Assembly: GCF_040930455.2 (NCBI RefSeq)
Contig: NZ_CP170494.1
Reading direction: 5' to 3' (one strand)
Source: Neopusillimonas maritima
GTDB taxonomy: Bacteria > Pseudomonadota > Gammaproteobacteria > Burkholderiales > Burkholderiaceae_B
Length of the DNA: 64,000 nt
This document shows, in pieces, positions 34,600-44,900 of this stretch (within the stretch, counting starts at the first letter, position 1; each line of letters begins with the position of its first letter). Made by a program: the position numbers and the translations under genes. The notes beneath the pieces are model-generated. The model was not told the DNA's origin, did no database searches, and worked only from the letters and a program-made list of their open reading frames with translations.

Positions 34600-35388
34600 T
34601 TACGCCAGATACCGTTTAAACCAATTCAACGCGCGAGACCAGGCGTCTTTGGCATCCACTTCGTTATAGCTTGGCCGATAATCTGCGTAGAACGCATGAT
34701 TCGATTCCGGATACACAATAACTTCCGACGCCTTGGCCATATCATTTCCATTTGCCAATGCATCTTGCATCCGGTGTACGTCATCTAAGGGAATACCGGC
34801 GTCTTGCCCCCCATAAAGGCCCAATACCGGCGCTTTAAGCGTGTTGGCAACATCAACGGGATTACGCTTTTGCAACGGCCCATGGCCGACCGCCAGCTTT
34901 CCATACCACGCAACGCCCGCTTTACAATTTGCATTATGCTCAGCGTACATCCAGGTAATACGCCCGCCCCAGCAAAAACCGGTAATACCTAAACGGCTCG
35001 TATCGGCGCCTTGCTGTTTAGCCCAGGCAACACTGGCATCCAAATCAGCCAATACCTGTTCATCGGACACTTTCGAAACAATTTCCTGAATCAATGTCGG
35101 TACGTCGGTATATTTGGAAGCATCCCCCTGACGCTCATACAGCTCAACCGCCACCGCAAAATAGCCTTCTTTTGCAAAACGGCGGCACACGTCTTGAATA
35201 TGCTCGTGCAAACCAAACACCTCTTGTACGACCAATAAGACGGGAGCATTCTTCTGACCGGCGGGCGCCGCATAGTAAGCAGAAATCTCGCCGTCGAACG
35301 TTGGCATTTTGAACGCACCATGATCAAGACCGTCGGCTGACGTATGAATCACAGTAGGTGCTGCACCCGTAATAGGTGAAAACGACAT
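34600..35388 (-). CDS. Dienelactone hydrolase family protein
   Basis: A 262-residue alpha/beta hydrolase. The nucleophile is Cys139 in GFCWGGR, with the catalytic Asp in YGGQDAGIP and His in SNHAFYAD, the Cys-Asp-His triad of the dienelactone hydrolase family. QEVFGLHEHIQDVCRRFA near the N-terminus is the usual substrate-pocket Glu region. True carboxymethylenebutenolidases act in chlorocatechol breakdown; no other such genes are here, so a general hydrolase is safer. An AGGAGG ribosome site sits next to the polA stop, so the gene is translated from the polA transcript. Ends at the bidirectional terminator. Confidence 0.88.
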   Translation of the reverse strand: MSFSPITGAAPTVIHTSADGLDHGAFKMPTFDGEISAYYAAPAGQKNAPVLLVVQEVFGLHEHIQDVCRRFAKEGYFAVAVELYERQGDASKYTDVPTLIQEIVSKVSDEQVLADLDASVAWAKQQGADTSRLGITGFCWGGRITWMYAEHNANCKAGVAWYGKLAVGHGPLQKRNPVDVANTLKAPVLGLYGGQDAGIPLDDVHRMQDALANGNDMAKASEVIVYPESNHAFYADYRPSYNEVDAKDAWSRALNWFKRYLA

Positions 35389-35397
35389 AAATCCTCC

Positions 35398-38115
35398 TTA
35401 GTGAGCCTGTTCCCAATTGGAGCCGACTCCTACTTCAGCCACCAGCGGAACATCCAGTTTAGCGACATTACACATTAGATCCGGCAACGACTTGGTTACC
35501 GTATCCACTTCTTTTTCAGGTACTTCAAACACCAATTCATCATGCACCTGCATCACCATTAATGTCTCAAGCTTCTGTTCATAAATCCATTTCTGCACAG
35601 CTACCATGGCCATTTTAATAAGATCGGCCGCCGTACCTTGCATGGGCGCATTAATGGCTGCGCGCTCTGCGCCCGCCCGCCGCGGCCCTTTCGACCCTTT
35701 TATATCCGGCAGCCAAAGGCGACGGCCAAACACAGTTTCAACATAACCCTGTTCATGGGCTCGCGCCTTGGTGTCTTCCATATACTGGGCTACGCCAGGA
35801 TATCGCGTAAAGTAGCGGTCGATATAAGAGCGTGCGGCGTCGCGGGTAATGCCCAGTGCATTCGCCAGGCCAAACTCGCCCATACCGTAAATCAAACCAA
35901 AATTAATCGCCTTGGCTGACCGCCGCTGTTCCGATGTAACCTCATCGAGTGCCACGCCAAAAATTTCGGCAGCCGTTGCACGGTGAATATCCAGGCCATC
36001 GGCAAACGCTTTCTGCAAACTTTTATCGCCGGAAACATGCGCCATTACCCTCAATTCAATTTGCGAATAGTCGGCCGACACAATTTTCCCGCTTCTGGAT
36101 ATGAACGCCGCGCGGACCCGACGCCCTTCCGGTGTACGAACCGGGATATTCTGCAGATTGGGGTCGGATGATGCCAAACGCCCTGTAATGACCGCCGCCT
36201 GAGAGTAACGCGTATGCACCCGGCCGGTATCCAGGTTAATCATCTTGGGCAGTTTATCGGTGTAGGTTGATTTAAGCTTGGCCAGGCCGCGGTATTCCAG
36301 AATGACCTGCGGCAACGGGTAGTCGTGCGCCAGCCGGGTTAAAACTTCCTCGTCGGTAGAAGGAGCTCCACCGGCAGTTTTACGAACCACGGGCAATTTC
36401 ATCGTGTTGAACAAAATTTCGCCCAGTTGCTTGGGAGAGTTCAAATTAAACGGCTGCCCCGCCAACTCATGCGCCTTTGCCTCGAATTCGGCCATTTTCC
36501 GCCCAATCTCACCACTTTGCTCACCCAGCAATTTCGCATCGATTAGAACGCCGTTGCGCTCGATTGTCGTGAGCACCGCCGACGCTTCCACCTCCAGCGC
36601 GTAAATGCGCTCAAGGTCGGAAGACGCTTTTATTTTTGGTGATAACACCTCGTGAAGCTGCCAGGTAAAGTCGGCATCTTCTGCGCCATAGAACGCCGCT
36701 TTTTCGACTTCCACCTGCTCAAAACCAATTTGCTTGGCCCCCTTGCCGCACAAATCTTCATAACTGATTCCTTTGCGCCCCAGCCAACGCTCGGCCAGTT
36801 CCTGCATGTTCACACGGCGATGGGATTCAAGAACATAAGCTTGCAACATGCTGTCGTGCACAATACCCGCCAGTTGAATTCCTTCATTCATAAACACATG
36901 CGCATCATACTTCGCGTTATGCAACAACTTAGGCGCTTTCTTGTTCTCCAGCCACGGGCGTAATCGATCCATGACTTCGTCAAACGGCAGTTGATCAACC
37001 TGATCGGGGCCGCTATGGCGCAAAGGTATGTAGCATGCTGTGCCCGCTGCCGTTGACATCGACATTCCCACCAACCGCGCGGCCATCGGGTCGAGCGACG
37101 TCGTTTCCGTATCCAGCGCCACTAACGGCGCAGACTCAATTCGCCCCAACCAGGTATCAAAATCCTTCCAGTCAAGAATCGTATCGTATTCGACGTTATC
37201 GGGCGCCGCAGGCGGGTCGGCCGCCACGCGACTGTCCTGGCTTGGCACCCGCTCTTCATCCCCTGTCAATTCGCGCAACCAGGTTCTGAAGCCGAATTCG
37301 TCGTACAACTGCACCAATTTTTCGTGATCGGGCTGTTTCGGAACCAAATCTGAGAAGTCATCAGCCAGGAAAGGGATATCGCAGTCTATCTTTACCGTTA
37401 ATAATTGCCGCGTCATATCGAAATTAGGAATCGCGTTACGCAAATTCTGGCCCGCCACCCCTTTTATTTCATCGGCATGTTTTACAATTTCCTCGATTGA
37501 CCCATATTGGTTAAGCCACTTGGCAGCCGTTTTCGGCCCCACTTTTTCAACGCCGGGAATGTTATCAACCGCATCGCCGGTCAGCATCAGGTATTCAACG
37601 ATTTGGTCGGGGCGCACCCCGAATTTGTCGATCACCCCCTGAACATCCTGTTTCCCGCCGTTCATGGTGTTCACAAGCTCGACGTGGTCGTTAACCAATT
37701 GAGCCAAATCTTTGTCGCCGGTGGACACCACCGTGCGCACCCCCTTCTCGGTTGCACGATGCGCCAACGTGCCAATGATATCGTCGGCCTCAACCCCCGA
37801 CACCGTTAACACGTGCCAGCCCATGGCCTTCACGGCTTCGTGAATCGGTTCGATCTGTAAAGCTAAATCGTCAGGCATGGAAGGCCGATGCCCTTTATAC
37901 TCAGGGTAGATTTCGTCGCGAAACGTACTGCCTTTGGCATCAAAAATACAGGCAGCGTAATCTGCCTTGTAATCCTGAGACAGCCTCCGTAACATTGATA
38001 TGACACCATACAAGGCTCCGGTTGGCTGACCCTTGGCGTTTCTAAGGTCAGGCAGCGCGTGAAACGCCCGGTACAGATAACTGGAACCATCAACAAGTAA
38101 CAAGGTTTTTTTCAT
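35398..38115 (-). CDS. polA: DNA polymerase I
   Basis: A 905-residue repair and Okazaki-fragment polymerase. It begins MKKTLLLVDGSSYLYRAFHAL, opening the 5'-3' exonuclease domain (about 1-290). The proofreading domain (about 320-510) keeps the LDTETTSLDP metal site, so 3'-5' exonuclease activity is expected. The polymerase domain has motif A DYSQIELR, motif B RRSAKAINFGLIYG and motif C VHDELVFEV. The start ATG at 38115-38113 is the family start; a longer frame back to 38196 lies antisense to the LOG gene. Start codons of polA and the divergent gene overlap in the palindrome CATG. Confidence 0.97.
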   Translation of the reverse strand: MKKTLLLVDGSSYLYRAFHALPDLRNAKGQPTGALYGVISMLRRLSQDYKADYAACIFDAKGSTFRDEIYPEYKGHRPSMPDDLALQIEPIHEAVKAMGWHVLTVSGVEADDIIGTLAHRATEKGVRTVVSTGDKDLAQLVNDHVELVNTMNGGKQDVQGVIDKFGVRPDQIVEYLMLTGDAVDNIPGVEKVGPKTAAKWLNQYGSIEEIVKHADEIKGVAGQNLRNAIPNFDMTRQLLTVKIDCDIPFLADDFSDLVPKQPDHEKLVQLYDEFGFRTWLRELTGDEERVPSQDSRVAADPPAAPDNVEYDTILDWKDFDTWLGRIESAPLVALDTETTSLDPMAARLVGMSMSTAAGTACYIPLRHSGPDQVDQLPFDEVMDRLRPWLENKKAPKLLHNAKYDAHVFMNEGIQLAGIVHDSMLQAYVLESHRRVNMQELAERWLGRKGISYEDLCGKGAKQIGFEQVEVEKAAFYGAEDADFTWQLHEVLSPKIKASSDLERIYALEVEASAVLTTIERNGVLIDAKLLGEQSGEIGRKMAEFEAKAHELAGQPFNLNSPKQLGEILFNTMKLPVVRKTAGGAPSTDEEVLTRLAHDYPLPQVILEYRGLAKLKSTYTDKLPKMINLDTGRVHTRYSQAAVITGRLASSDPNLQNIPVRTPEGRRVRAAFISRSGKIVSADYSQIELRVMAHVSGDKSLQKAFADGLDIHRATAAEIFGVALDEVTSEQRRSAKAINFGLIYGMGEFGLANALGITRDAARSYIDRYFTRYPGVAQYMEDTKARAHEQGYVETVFGRRLWLPDIKGSKGPRRAGAERAAINAPMQGTAADLIKMAMVAVQKWIYEQKLETLMVMQVHDELVFEVPEKEVDTVTKSLPDLMCNVAKLDVPLVAEVGVGSNWEQAH

Positions 38116-38794
38116 GAGTCGTAATAAAGTCGTACGTACGCCGGTTAACCGGCAGATCCCCGTGATTATGTCAGAGATGCAGACCGCTGCCGACACGCTT
38201 CAGGAAATTGGCTGGGGCGTAAGCGTTTTTGGCAGTGCCCGTATTAAACCAGACTCACCATACTACGCCATGGGCGAAGCATTGGGCACCAAATTGGCAC
38301 AGGCCGGCCTGCCGGTTATCGCCGGTGGTGGTCCGGGCATTATGGAGGCCGCCAATAAAGGGGCTTACACGTCGGGCGGGCAAAGCATCGGCCTGAATAT
38401 TAAACTACCCAAAGAAACCAAGAACAACGACTACCAAACACATAGTCTGCATTTTGAGTATTTTTACTCACGTAAAGCAACCTTTTTCATGCACAGTGCG
38501 GCGTTTATCGCTTTGCCCGGCGGCTTTGGTACGCTAGATGAACTATTTGAGGTTCTTACTTTAATCCAAACCGGCAAAATTCCACATGCCCCTATTATTT
38601 TAATAGGCAGCGATTATTGGTCCGGCTTGCTGAAGTGGATTGCCAACGAGCTTGAACCACGCCAGTTAATTGGGCCAAACGACCTGCAACTGATGACCAT
38701 GACAGACGATATCGACGAGGCCATGCATACAATCCAGACATTCATGCAAAGCCAGGCCGATCAATTGGGATATGCTGCAATTATTCCTGAATAA
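38114..38794 (+). CDS. LOG-family (TIGR00730-like) Rossmann protein
   Basis: A 226-residue lysine-decarboxylase-like protein of the LOG family. GGGPGIMEAAN (71-81) and PGGFGTLDE (135-143), with an upstream RKATF block, are the nucleotide and catalytic motifs of cytokinin riboside 5'-monophosphate phosphoribohydrolases; in bacteria these also act as general nucleotide N-glycosidases. The larger form with FHFEYF resembles the type II or YgdH-near group only partly. The start ATG at 38114 overlaps the polA start on the other strand, with AAGG at 38102-38105 as ribosome site. A later in-frame ATG at 38168 would give 208 residues and is possible. Confidence 0.85.
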   Translation: MSRNKVVRTPVNRQIPVIMSEMQTAADTLQEIGWGVSVFGSARIKPDSPYYAMGEALGTKLAQAGLPVIAGGGPGIMEAANKGAYTSGGQSIGLNIKLPKETKNNDYQTHSLHFEYFYSRKATFFMHSAAFIALPGGFGTLDELFEVLTLIQTGKIPHAPIILIGSDYWSGLLKWIANELEPRQLIGPNDLQLMTMTDDIDEAMHTIQTFMQSQADQLGYAAIIPE

Positions 38795-38853
38795 CGTCCC
38801 CACTCCGATCCCAGCCAGGAAACCGAACCGCGTGTTTCCTGCCCAATGAAAAA

Positions 38854-38890
38854 CACCCCAAAACTTGAAACGATGTTCAGTTTTGGGGTG
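38854..38890 (-). terminator. Terminator after typA
   Basis: CACCCCAAAACT (38854-38865) pairs with AGTTTTGGGGTG (38879-38890), with a further GAA/TTC pairing inside. On the minus strand the stem is followed by TTTTTCAT, a normal U-tail, ending the rimP-to-typA transcript. On the plus strand the tail is poor in T. Confidence 0.75.
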
Positions 38891-38940
38891 TGGTTCAATT
38901 TGGTCCGGCTTGTTTCTTCTTGTCGGCCCAATGCATTAAG

Positions 38941-40767
38941 TTAGCTTGTTACGGTTTCACGTGCCATGCGACGGCGCTCATGCTCTTGCAAATAGCGCTT
39001 GCGCAAACGAATCGATTTTGGCGTCACCTCAACCAACTCATCGTCATCGATAAATTCAACGGCATATTCAAGCGTAAGCTTAACAGGCGGCACCAAATCG
39101 ATATGTTCATCTTTACTGGTCGTACGAATATTGGTTAGCTTTTTTTCCTTGATGGGATTAACCACCAAATCGTTGTCCCGGCTATGAATGCCAATAACCA
39201 TGCCTTCATATACCGCCTCACCAGGACTGACGAACATACGGCCACGCTCTTGTAACTTCCACAACGCGTAGGCAACGGCATTACCGTTATCCTGACTGAT
39301 CAATACACCGTTGCGTCGTTCACCAACCCCCCCTTCACGCATGGGGCCATACTCGTCGAAATTGTGGCTCATCAAGCCGGTACCACGGGTCAGCGTTAGA
39401 AACTCGCCCTGGAAGCCAATAAGCCCGCGAGCGGGGATGCGATATTCCAAACGGGTACGTCCGCGGCCATCTGATTGCATGTCAAGCAGATCACCCTTTC
39501 GACGCCCCAGCTCTTCCATAACGCCGCCCTGATGCGCTTCCTCAACGTCTACGGTTAGCAGCTCAAAAGGCTCCATTTTCTGCCCATCAACCTCTTTAAT
39601 GAGGACTTGTGGGCGTGAAACAGCCAGCTCGTAGCCTTCACGGCGCATGTTTTCCAGCAGAATCGTCAAGTGTAATTCGCCTCGACCACGTACCTCGAAC
39701 ACCATATCGTCGTCGGTTGGATCCATGCGCAACGCAACATTCGATTTCAACTCCAGCTCAAGGCGATCGCGCAACTGACGGCTGGTAACGTATTTCCCCT
39801 CGCGGCCGGCCAAGGGCGAACTATTTACCATAAAGTTCATGGTTAGCGTCGGCTCGTCGATGCGCAACAAAGGCAATGGATCGGGTTGGGCGGGATCCAT
39901 GACTGTACAACCAATACCGATTTCTTCAATGCCATTAATCAGCACAATATCACCGGCCTGAGCTTCGTCAACCAATTCACGCTCCAGGCCTCGAAATTTC
40001 AGCACTTGATTAATACGCCCCTTGATGGGCGCACCTTCAGGACCAAACTGAACCAGTACATCTTGAGCTGCTCTCACCCGACCACGATTAACCCGACCCA
40101 CGCCGATCTTGCCGACATAACTGTTGTAGTCCATCGAAATAATCTGCAGCTGTAACGGGCCATCGGCATCGTCGTCACGCTCTGGAACATGTTTCAGAAT
40201 CGCTTCGAACAGCGGTCGCATATTGCCGTCGCGCACATCGGGCTCGAGCCCGGCATAACCCGACAGACCCGATGCATAAACAATGGGGAAATCGAGCTGC
40301 TCTTCGGTTGCGCCTAATTTGTCGAACAAGTCGAACGTAGCGTTAATAACGTGATCAATACGGGCGCCGGGACGATCGATTTTATTGACAACCACAATCG
40401 GTTTAAGACCCAGTGCCAATGCTTTGCGAGTCACAAAACGTGTTTGCGGCATCGGCCCTTCAACGGCATCGACCAGCAATAACACACCATCCACCATCGA
40501 CAAGACCCGCTCAACTTCCCCACCAAAATCGGCGTGACCGGGGGTATCAACAATATTGATATGCGTACCTTCGTATTCCACCGCACAGTTCTTCGACAAG
40601 ATCGTGATACCTCGCTCACGCTCAATATCGCCTGAATCCATCACGCGTTCAGACACTTGCTGGTTATCACGAAAAGTACCCGACTGGCGCAATAGCTGGT
40701 CAACCAGAGTCGTCTTCCCGTGATCAACGTGGGCAATAATGGCAACATTACGCAACGCACGGCTCAT
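38941..40767 (-). CDS. typA: Ribosome-associated GTPase TypA/BipA
   Basis: A 608-residue translational GTPase related to EF-G and LepA. G1 motif AHVDHGKTT (12-20), G3 DTPGHADF, and G4 VNKIDRPGAR are clear; domains III, V and the BipA-specific C-terminal domain follow (GLMSHNFDEYGP and TTSKDEH within it). It assists 50S assembly and adaptation to cold and stress. It starts four bases after the truB stop and is the last gene before the terminator at 38854-38890. Confidence 0.97.
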   Translation of the reverse strand: MSRALRNVAIIAHVDHGKTTLVDQLLRQSGTFRDNQQVSERVMDSGDIERERGITILSKNCAVEYEGTHINIVDTPGHADFGGEVERVLSMVDGVLLLVDAVEGPMPQTRFVTRKALALGLKPIVVVNKIDRPGARIDHVINATFDLFDKLGATEEQLDFPIVYASGLSGYAGLEPDVRDGNMRPLFEAILKHVPERDDDADGPLQLQIISMDYNSYVGKIGVGRVNRGRVRAAQDVLVQFGPEGAPIKGRINQVLKFRGLERELVDEAQAGDIVLINGIEEIGIGCTVMDPAQPDPLPLLRIDEPTLTMNFMVNSSPLAGREGKYVTSRQLRDRLELELKSNVALRMDPTDDDMVFEVRGRGELHLTILLENMRREGYELAVSRPQVLIKEVDGQKMEPFELLTVDVEEAHQGGVMEELGRRKGDLLDMQSDGRGRTRLEYRIPARGLIGFQGEFLTLTRGTGLMSHNFDEYGPMREGGVGERRNGVLISQDNGNAVAYALWKLQERGRMFVSPGEAVYEGMVIGIHSRDNDLVVNPIKEKKLTNIRTTSKDEHIDLVPPVKLTLEYAVEFIDDDELVEVTPKSIRLRKRYLQEHERRRMARETVTS

Positions 40768-40771
40768 AAAT

Positions 40772-41521
40772 TCATCCTTTCTGTTTAGTGCCCGACGGCA
40801 GCAGGCCCTCGGGTAAATTTTCCGGCAATATCAACGCAGTTTGGGGCGTAGGCATTGCCTGTAAAGTATCCAAATCGACCGCATCCTGTAACTGAAACGG
40901 CCCGACGCAGGTGCGTCGTAATGCAACTAGATGAGCGCCGCAACCCAACATACGCCCAATGTCCTGTGCCAATGTCCGTATATACGTACCCTTGCTGCAA
41001 TGCACATAAATGGTGGCTTGGCGCCCGTCAAATGCACGGGTTACAAGTTCACGGATTACGACCTGACGTGGCGGACGCTCTATTTCCACCCCTTTTCGGG
41101 CGTACTCATACAGCGGACGCCCGTCTTTCTTCAATGCCGAATACATTGGGGGAATTTGCGAAATTTCTCCCCGAAACGTCTCCAGCGCGGCCTCAAACCG
41201 GGCACGTTCAACCTCTTGAAAGTCCGATCCGGCCTGGCTAACGATATTTCCGGTCAAGTCTCCGGAGTCGGTCTCTTCACCGAACAACAACGTAGCTTCA
41301 TATGCCTTATCGGCGGCAAGCATATTGCCGGCAATTTTGGTGGCACGACCCAGACAACAAACCAGTAATCCGGTTGCAAAAGGATCCAGCGTACCGGTGT
41401 GTCCAGCTTTACGCGCATCCAATGTGCGCTTGGCCCGCTGTAGTGCGTGATTACTCGACAAACCCTGAGGTTTATCAAGCAACAATACGCCATCGAGCAA
41501 CTGCCCGCGTCGGGATGCCAT
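40772..41521 (-). CDS. truB: tRNA pseudouridine-55 synthase TruB
   Basis: A 249-residue enzyme making pseudouridine 55 in the T-loop of tRNAs. The catalytic Asp46 lies in the GTLDPFATGLL block, and CSKGTYIRTLAQDIG in the second half is diagnostic. At 249 residues it lacks much of the C-terminal PUA-like extension of the 314-residue E. coli protein, as in other short TruB forms. Located after rbfA (35-base gap) and four bases before typA. Confidence 0.95.
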   Translation of the reverse strand: MASRRGQLLDGVLLLDKPQGLSSNHALQRAKRTLDARKAGHTGTLDPFATGLLVCCLGRATKIAGNMLAADKAYEATLLFGEETDSGDLTGNIVSQAGSDFQEVERARFEAALETFRGEISQIPPMYSALKKDGRPLYEYARKGVEIERPPRQVVIRELVTRAFDGRQATIYVHCSKGTYIRTLAQDIGRMLGCGAHLVALRRTCVGPFQLQDAVDLDTLQAMPTPQTALILPENLPEGLLPSGTKQKG

Positions 41522-41556
41522 CGTTAATAACTCTAAAGAAAATACGACAGCCCGAA

Positions 41557-41964
41557 TCAGGACCGTTCGTCGGGTTCGTCGGGCTCGGCCCCAGCTTCGT
41601 GGGACCGCGGCGCATTGGCCTGATCGATAAGCCGCGAGAGCGCCAGGCCCCGCGCAAGCTGATCATCATGATGAAAGTGCAATGTGGGCACAGTGTGAAT
41701 GTGCAACATTTTAAATAACAGCGAATGTAGCCAACCCGCTTTTTCGTCGAGCACTGCTTTAGCCGCCTCAGGCTCGGCACCCATCACGGTAAAGTATACC
41801 TTTGCATGAGCGTAATCGGCAGACAGCTCAACGCCGGTTAGCGTAATAAGCCCCGCCCGCGATACATCAACCTCGCGTTGGATCAGAATCGCAAGGTCTT
41901 TTTGTATCTGGTCAGCCAACCGCGTGTTGCGGCTGGTGGCGGGTTTTGACTTGTGACGTCCCAT
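41557..41964 (-). CDS. rbfA: 30S ribosome-binding factor A
   Basis: A 135-residue KH-type protein for late 30S maturation and 16S 5'-end processing. Family blocks: RLADQIQKDLAILIQREV near the start and VELSADYAHAKVYFTVMG, then VPTLHFHHDDQLARGLALSRLID. The tail after about residue 118 is acidic and Pro/Glu/Asp-rich. It begins two bases after the infB stop in the rimP-nusA-infB-rbfA-truB-typA operon. Confidence 0.96.
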   Translation of the reverse strand: MGRHKSKPATSRNTRLADQIQKDLAILIQREVDVSRAGLITLTGVELSADYAHAKVYFTVMGAEPEAAKAVLDEKAGWLHSLLFKMLHIHTVPTLHFHHDDQLARGLALSRLIDQANAPRSHEAGAEPDEPDERS

Positions 41965-41966
41965 AT

Positions 41967-44900
41967 TTACAGCGTCCGAGCGACTTCCTTGATTTCAAAT
42001 ACTTCAAGCTGATCGCCCACCTCAAGATCAATACTACTCTTCAAAGTAATACCGCAATCAAAGCCGGCTTTAACTTCTTTAACGTCATCTTTGAAGCGAC
42101 GTAAGGAATCGATTGCACCTGTCCAGATGACAACATTGTTGCGCAACAAGCGTACTTGCGCGTCGCGGCGAACGACACCATCGGTAACCATACAACCGGC
42201 AATATTGCCGACTTTGGAAATAGTAAACACTTCGCGAATGTCGACCGAGCCGATCACCTCTTCACGCTGCTCAGGGGCAAGCATGCCCGACATGGCTTTG
42301 CGAACATCGTCGATAGCGTCGTAAATGATGTTGTAGTAGCGCAAATCGATGCCGTTGTTTTCAGCCAGCTTCTTCGCACTTTGTTCCGCGCGCACATTGA
42401 AACCGATAATGACGGCATTCGAAGCGATCGCCAGGTTCACGTCACTTTCAGAGATACCACCCACAGCAGCATGCACAACCTGAACCCGAACCTCTTCGGT
42501 TGAAAGTTTAAGCAATGACTGCACCAATGCTTCCTGCGAACCTTGAACGTCGGTTTTAACGATAAGCGCTAACGTTTGGCTGCCTTCGCCCATGTTTTCA
42601 AACATGGATTCAAGCTTGGCTGCCTGTTGACGTGCCAGCTTGACATCACGGAACTTGCCCTGACGGAACAAGGCGATTTCACGTGCCTTGCGTTCATCGG
42701 CCATCGCAATCACTTCATCACCGGCGGCCGGCACTTCCGTTAAGCCCTGAATTTCAACTGGAATGGACGGGCCTGCGGTGTTTACCGGCTTACCGTTCTC
42801 ATTCAACATCGCGCGAACCCGACCATAGCTGGCTCCTGCCAAAATGGAATCGCCACGGGTTAATGTGCCGCTTTGAACCAATACAGTCGCAACCGGTCCT
42901 CGGCCCTTATCGAGTCGCGCCTCAATGACGATACCCTTGGCAGGCGCCTCTATAGGTGCCTTAAGCTCAAGGATCTCCGCCTGCAATAACACATGTTCAA
43001 GCAGATCATCGATGCCTTGACCTGTTTTGGCCGACACCGGTACGAAGGGCACATCACCACCATATTCTTCCGGCACAACTTCTTCCGAAATCAGCTCTTG
43101 CTTGACACGATCTGGATTAGCTTCCGGTTTATCGATTTTGTTCACCGCAACAACCAACGGAACGCCGGCAGCCTTGGCATGATGAACAGCTTCTTTGGTT
43201 TGCGGCATCACGCCGTCGTCGGCGGCCACCACCAAAATCACAATATCAGTCGCCTTGGCGCCACGCGCACGCATAGCCGTAAATGCCTCGTGACCGGGGG
43301 TGTCAAGAAAGGTAACCATGCCACGATCTGTTTTGACACTGTATGCACCAATATGCTGCGTAATACCGCCTGCCTCACCGGAGGCCACCTTCGCGCGTCG
43401 AATGTGATCAAGCAAAGATGTTTTACCGTGGTCAACGTGACCCATCACCGTGACAACAGGTGCGCGCGGCAAGGACTCGACCTGCACGTCCACCTCAGGC
43501 GAAACAAGGAAAGCCTCGGGATCATCGAGTTTCGCCGCAATAGCGGTGTGACCCAATTCCTCAACAACAATCATGGCCGTTTCCTGATCAAGAACCTGAT
43601 TGATGGTCACCATTTGGCCCAGCTTCATAAGATGCTTGATAACCTCGGCCGCTTTAATTGCCATTTTATGTGCCAGATCGCCCACTGTGATGGTTTCAGG
43701 CACATGTATTTCACGTGCAATAAACTCAACGACTTGCGGCTCTTTGCGCTCGGGTTGAGCTTGACGGCTATTACGACCGCGACCGCCCTTGCCCGCCTTG
43801 CCGCCGGCACGCCATCCCTCACGGCCTGGCGGAGGCGCAGCAACTGCTTCGCGAGCCGCGGGCTTCTTGCGAGCACCGCCTTCTTCAACCCAACCGGCAT
43901 CACCTGCACGACCTTTCTTGCCGTCGGCCGCTTTGCCGTCTTTCTTGCCTGCTTTACCTGCAGGCTTGTGCAAAGTACCGGATATGCCACCTTCGTCTTC
44001 AGGTGCCTTAAGCACTTTACGCGGACGATTTAACATTTGGCGCAGTGCTGCGGCTTCAGCTTCAGCCGCCTTACGGGCACGGTCACGTTCCTCATCGGGC
44101 GCATCGGTATCGTCTTGCGCAGCAGCGCGTTTCCCCGCGGGCGCCTTGGCCGCCACTTTCTTGGCGGCGACTTTTTTACCGGGCCCGGATGAGCCGACCT
44201 TATCATTCTCAGATTTAGCCCGGCGCTCAACCGCTTTTTGGGCCGCTTCTGTGTCCGCATCGGGCACTTCAGCAGTTGGCTCCACAGCCTCAGCCTTTGC
44301 CACCACCTCGGCTTCTTTAGCCTCGCCGGCGCTCTCTTGCTGACCTGTTTCGGTGACCTGATCGGAAACAGATGTCTCAGCCGTGTCGACCGTCGGCTCA
44401 GTGATGTCTTTAGGTTTAGCGTCAGCTTCCTCTTCTGTACCGGCAGCATCATCGTCACGAGTGTGATCATCAGCAACAGGCTGACTAGACACCGACTTTG
44501 CTTCCTCTGCGTCCTTTTCCTGCCCTTTGGCAGCGGTGGCGTCCACATCAGACGTTTCCGACGTAGATGCTGCACTTTCGACAGCCGCAGAATTTGCAGT
44601 TTGCTCGTGAGACACAGGAATATCGGTTACAGGCGCCGTCGTTTGCACATTCTGATCGTCATCTTTCCCTGCGGTTGTCGCATCAGCTTCTGAACCAGGC
44701 GCTTCGGCAGCTTTACGTGCGCTTTCAAGGTCAGTAGGTTCCCGCTTAACAAAAACCCGCTTCTTACGAACCTCAACCTGAATGGTGCGCGAACGACCGG
44801 AACTATCAGCTTGACGAATTTCTGACGTTTGACGTCTGGTGAGCGTAATTTTCTTTCCATCGCCGGCTCCTTTGGAGCGACGCAACGAATCGAGCAGTTT

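Noticed and set aside
38116..38196. A 27-codon N-terminal extension of DNA polymerase I
   Set aside because: It would start with GTG inside the LOG gene, while MKKTLLLVDGSSYLYRA at 38115 is the conserved family start.
42993..44033. A 346-codon open frame on the plus strand, opposite infB
   Set aside because: It is antisense to well-conserved IF-2 sequence and its translation shows no family resemblance; long shadow frames are expected opposite biased codons.
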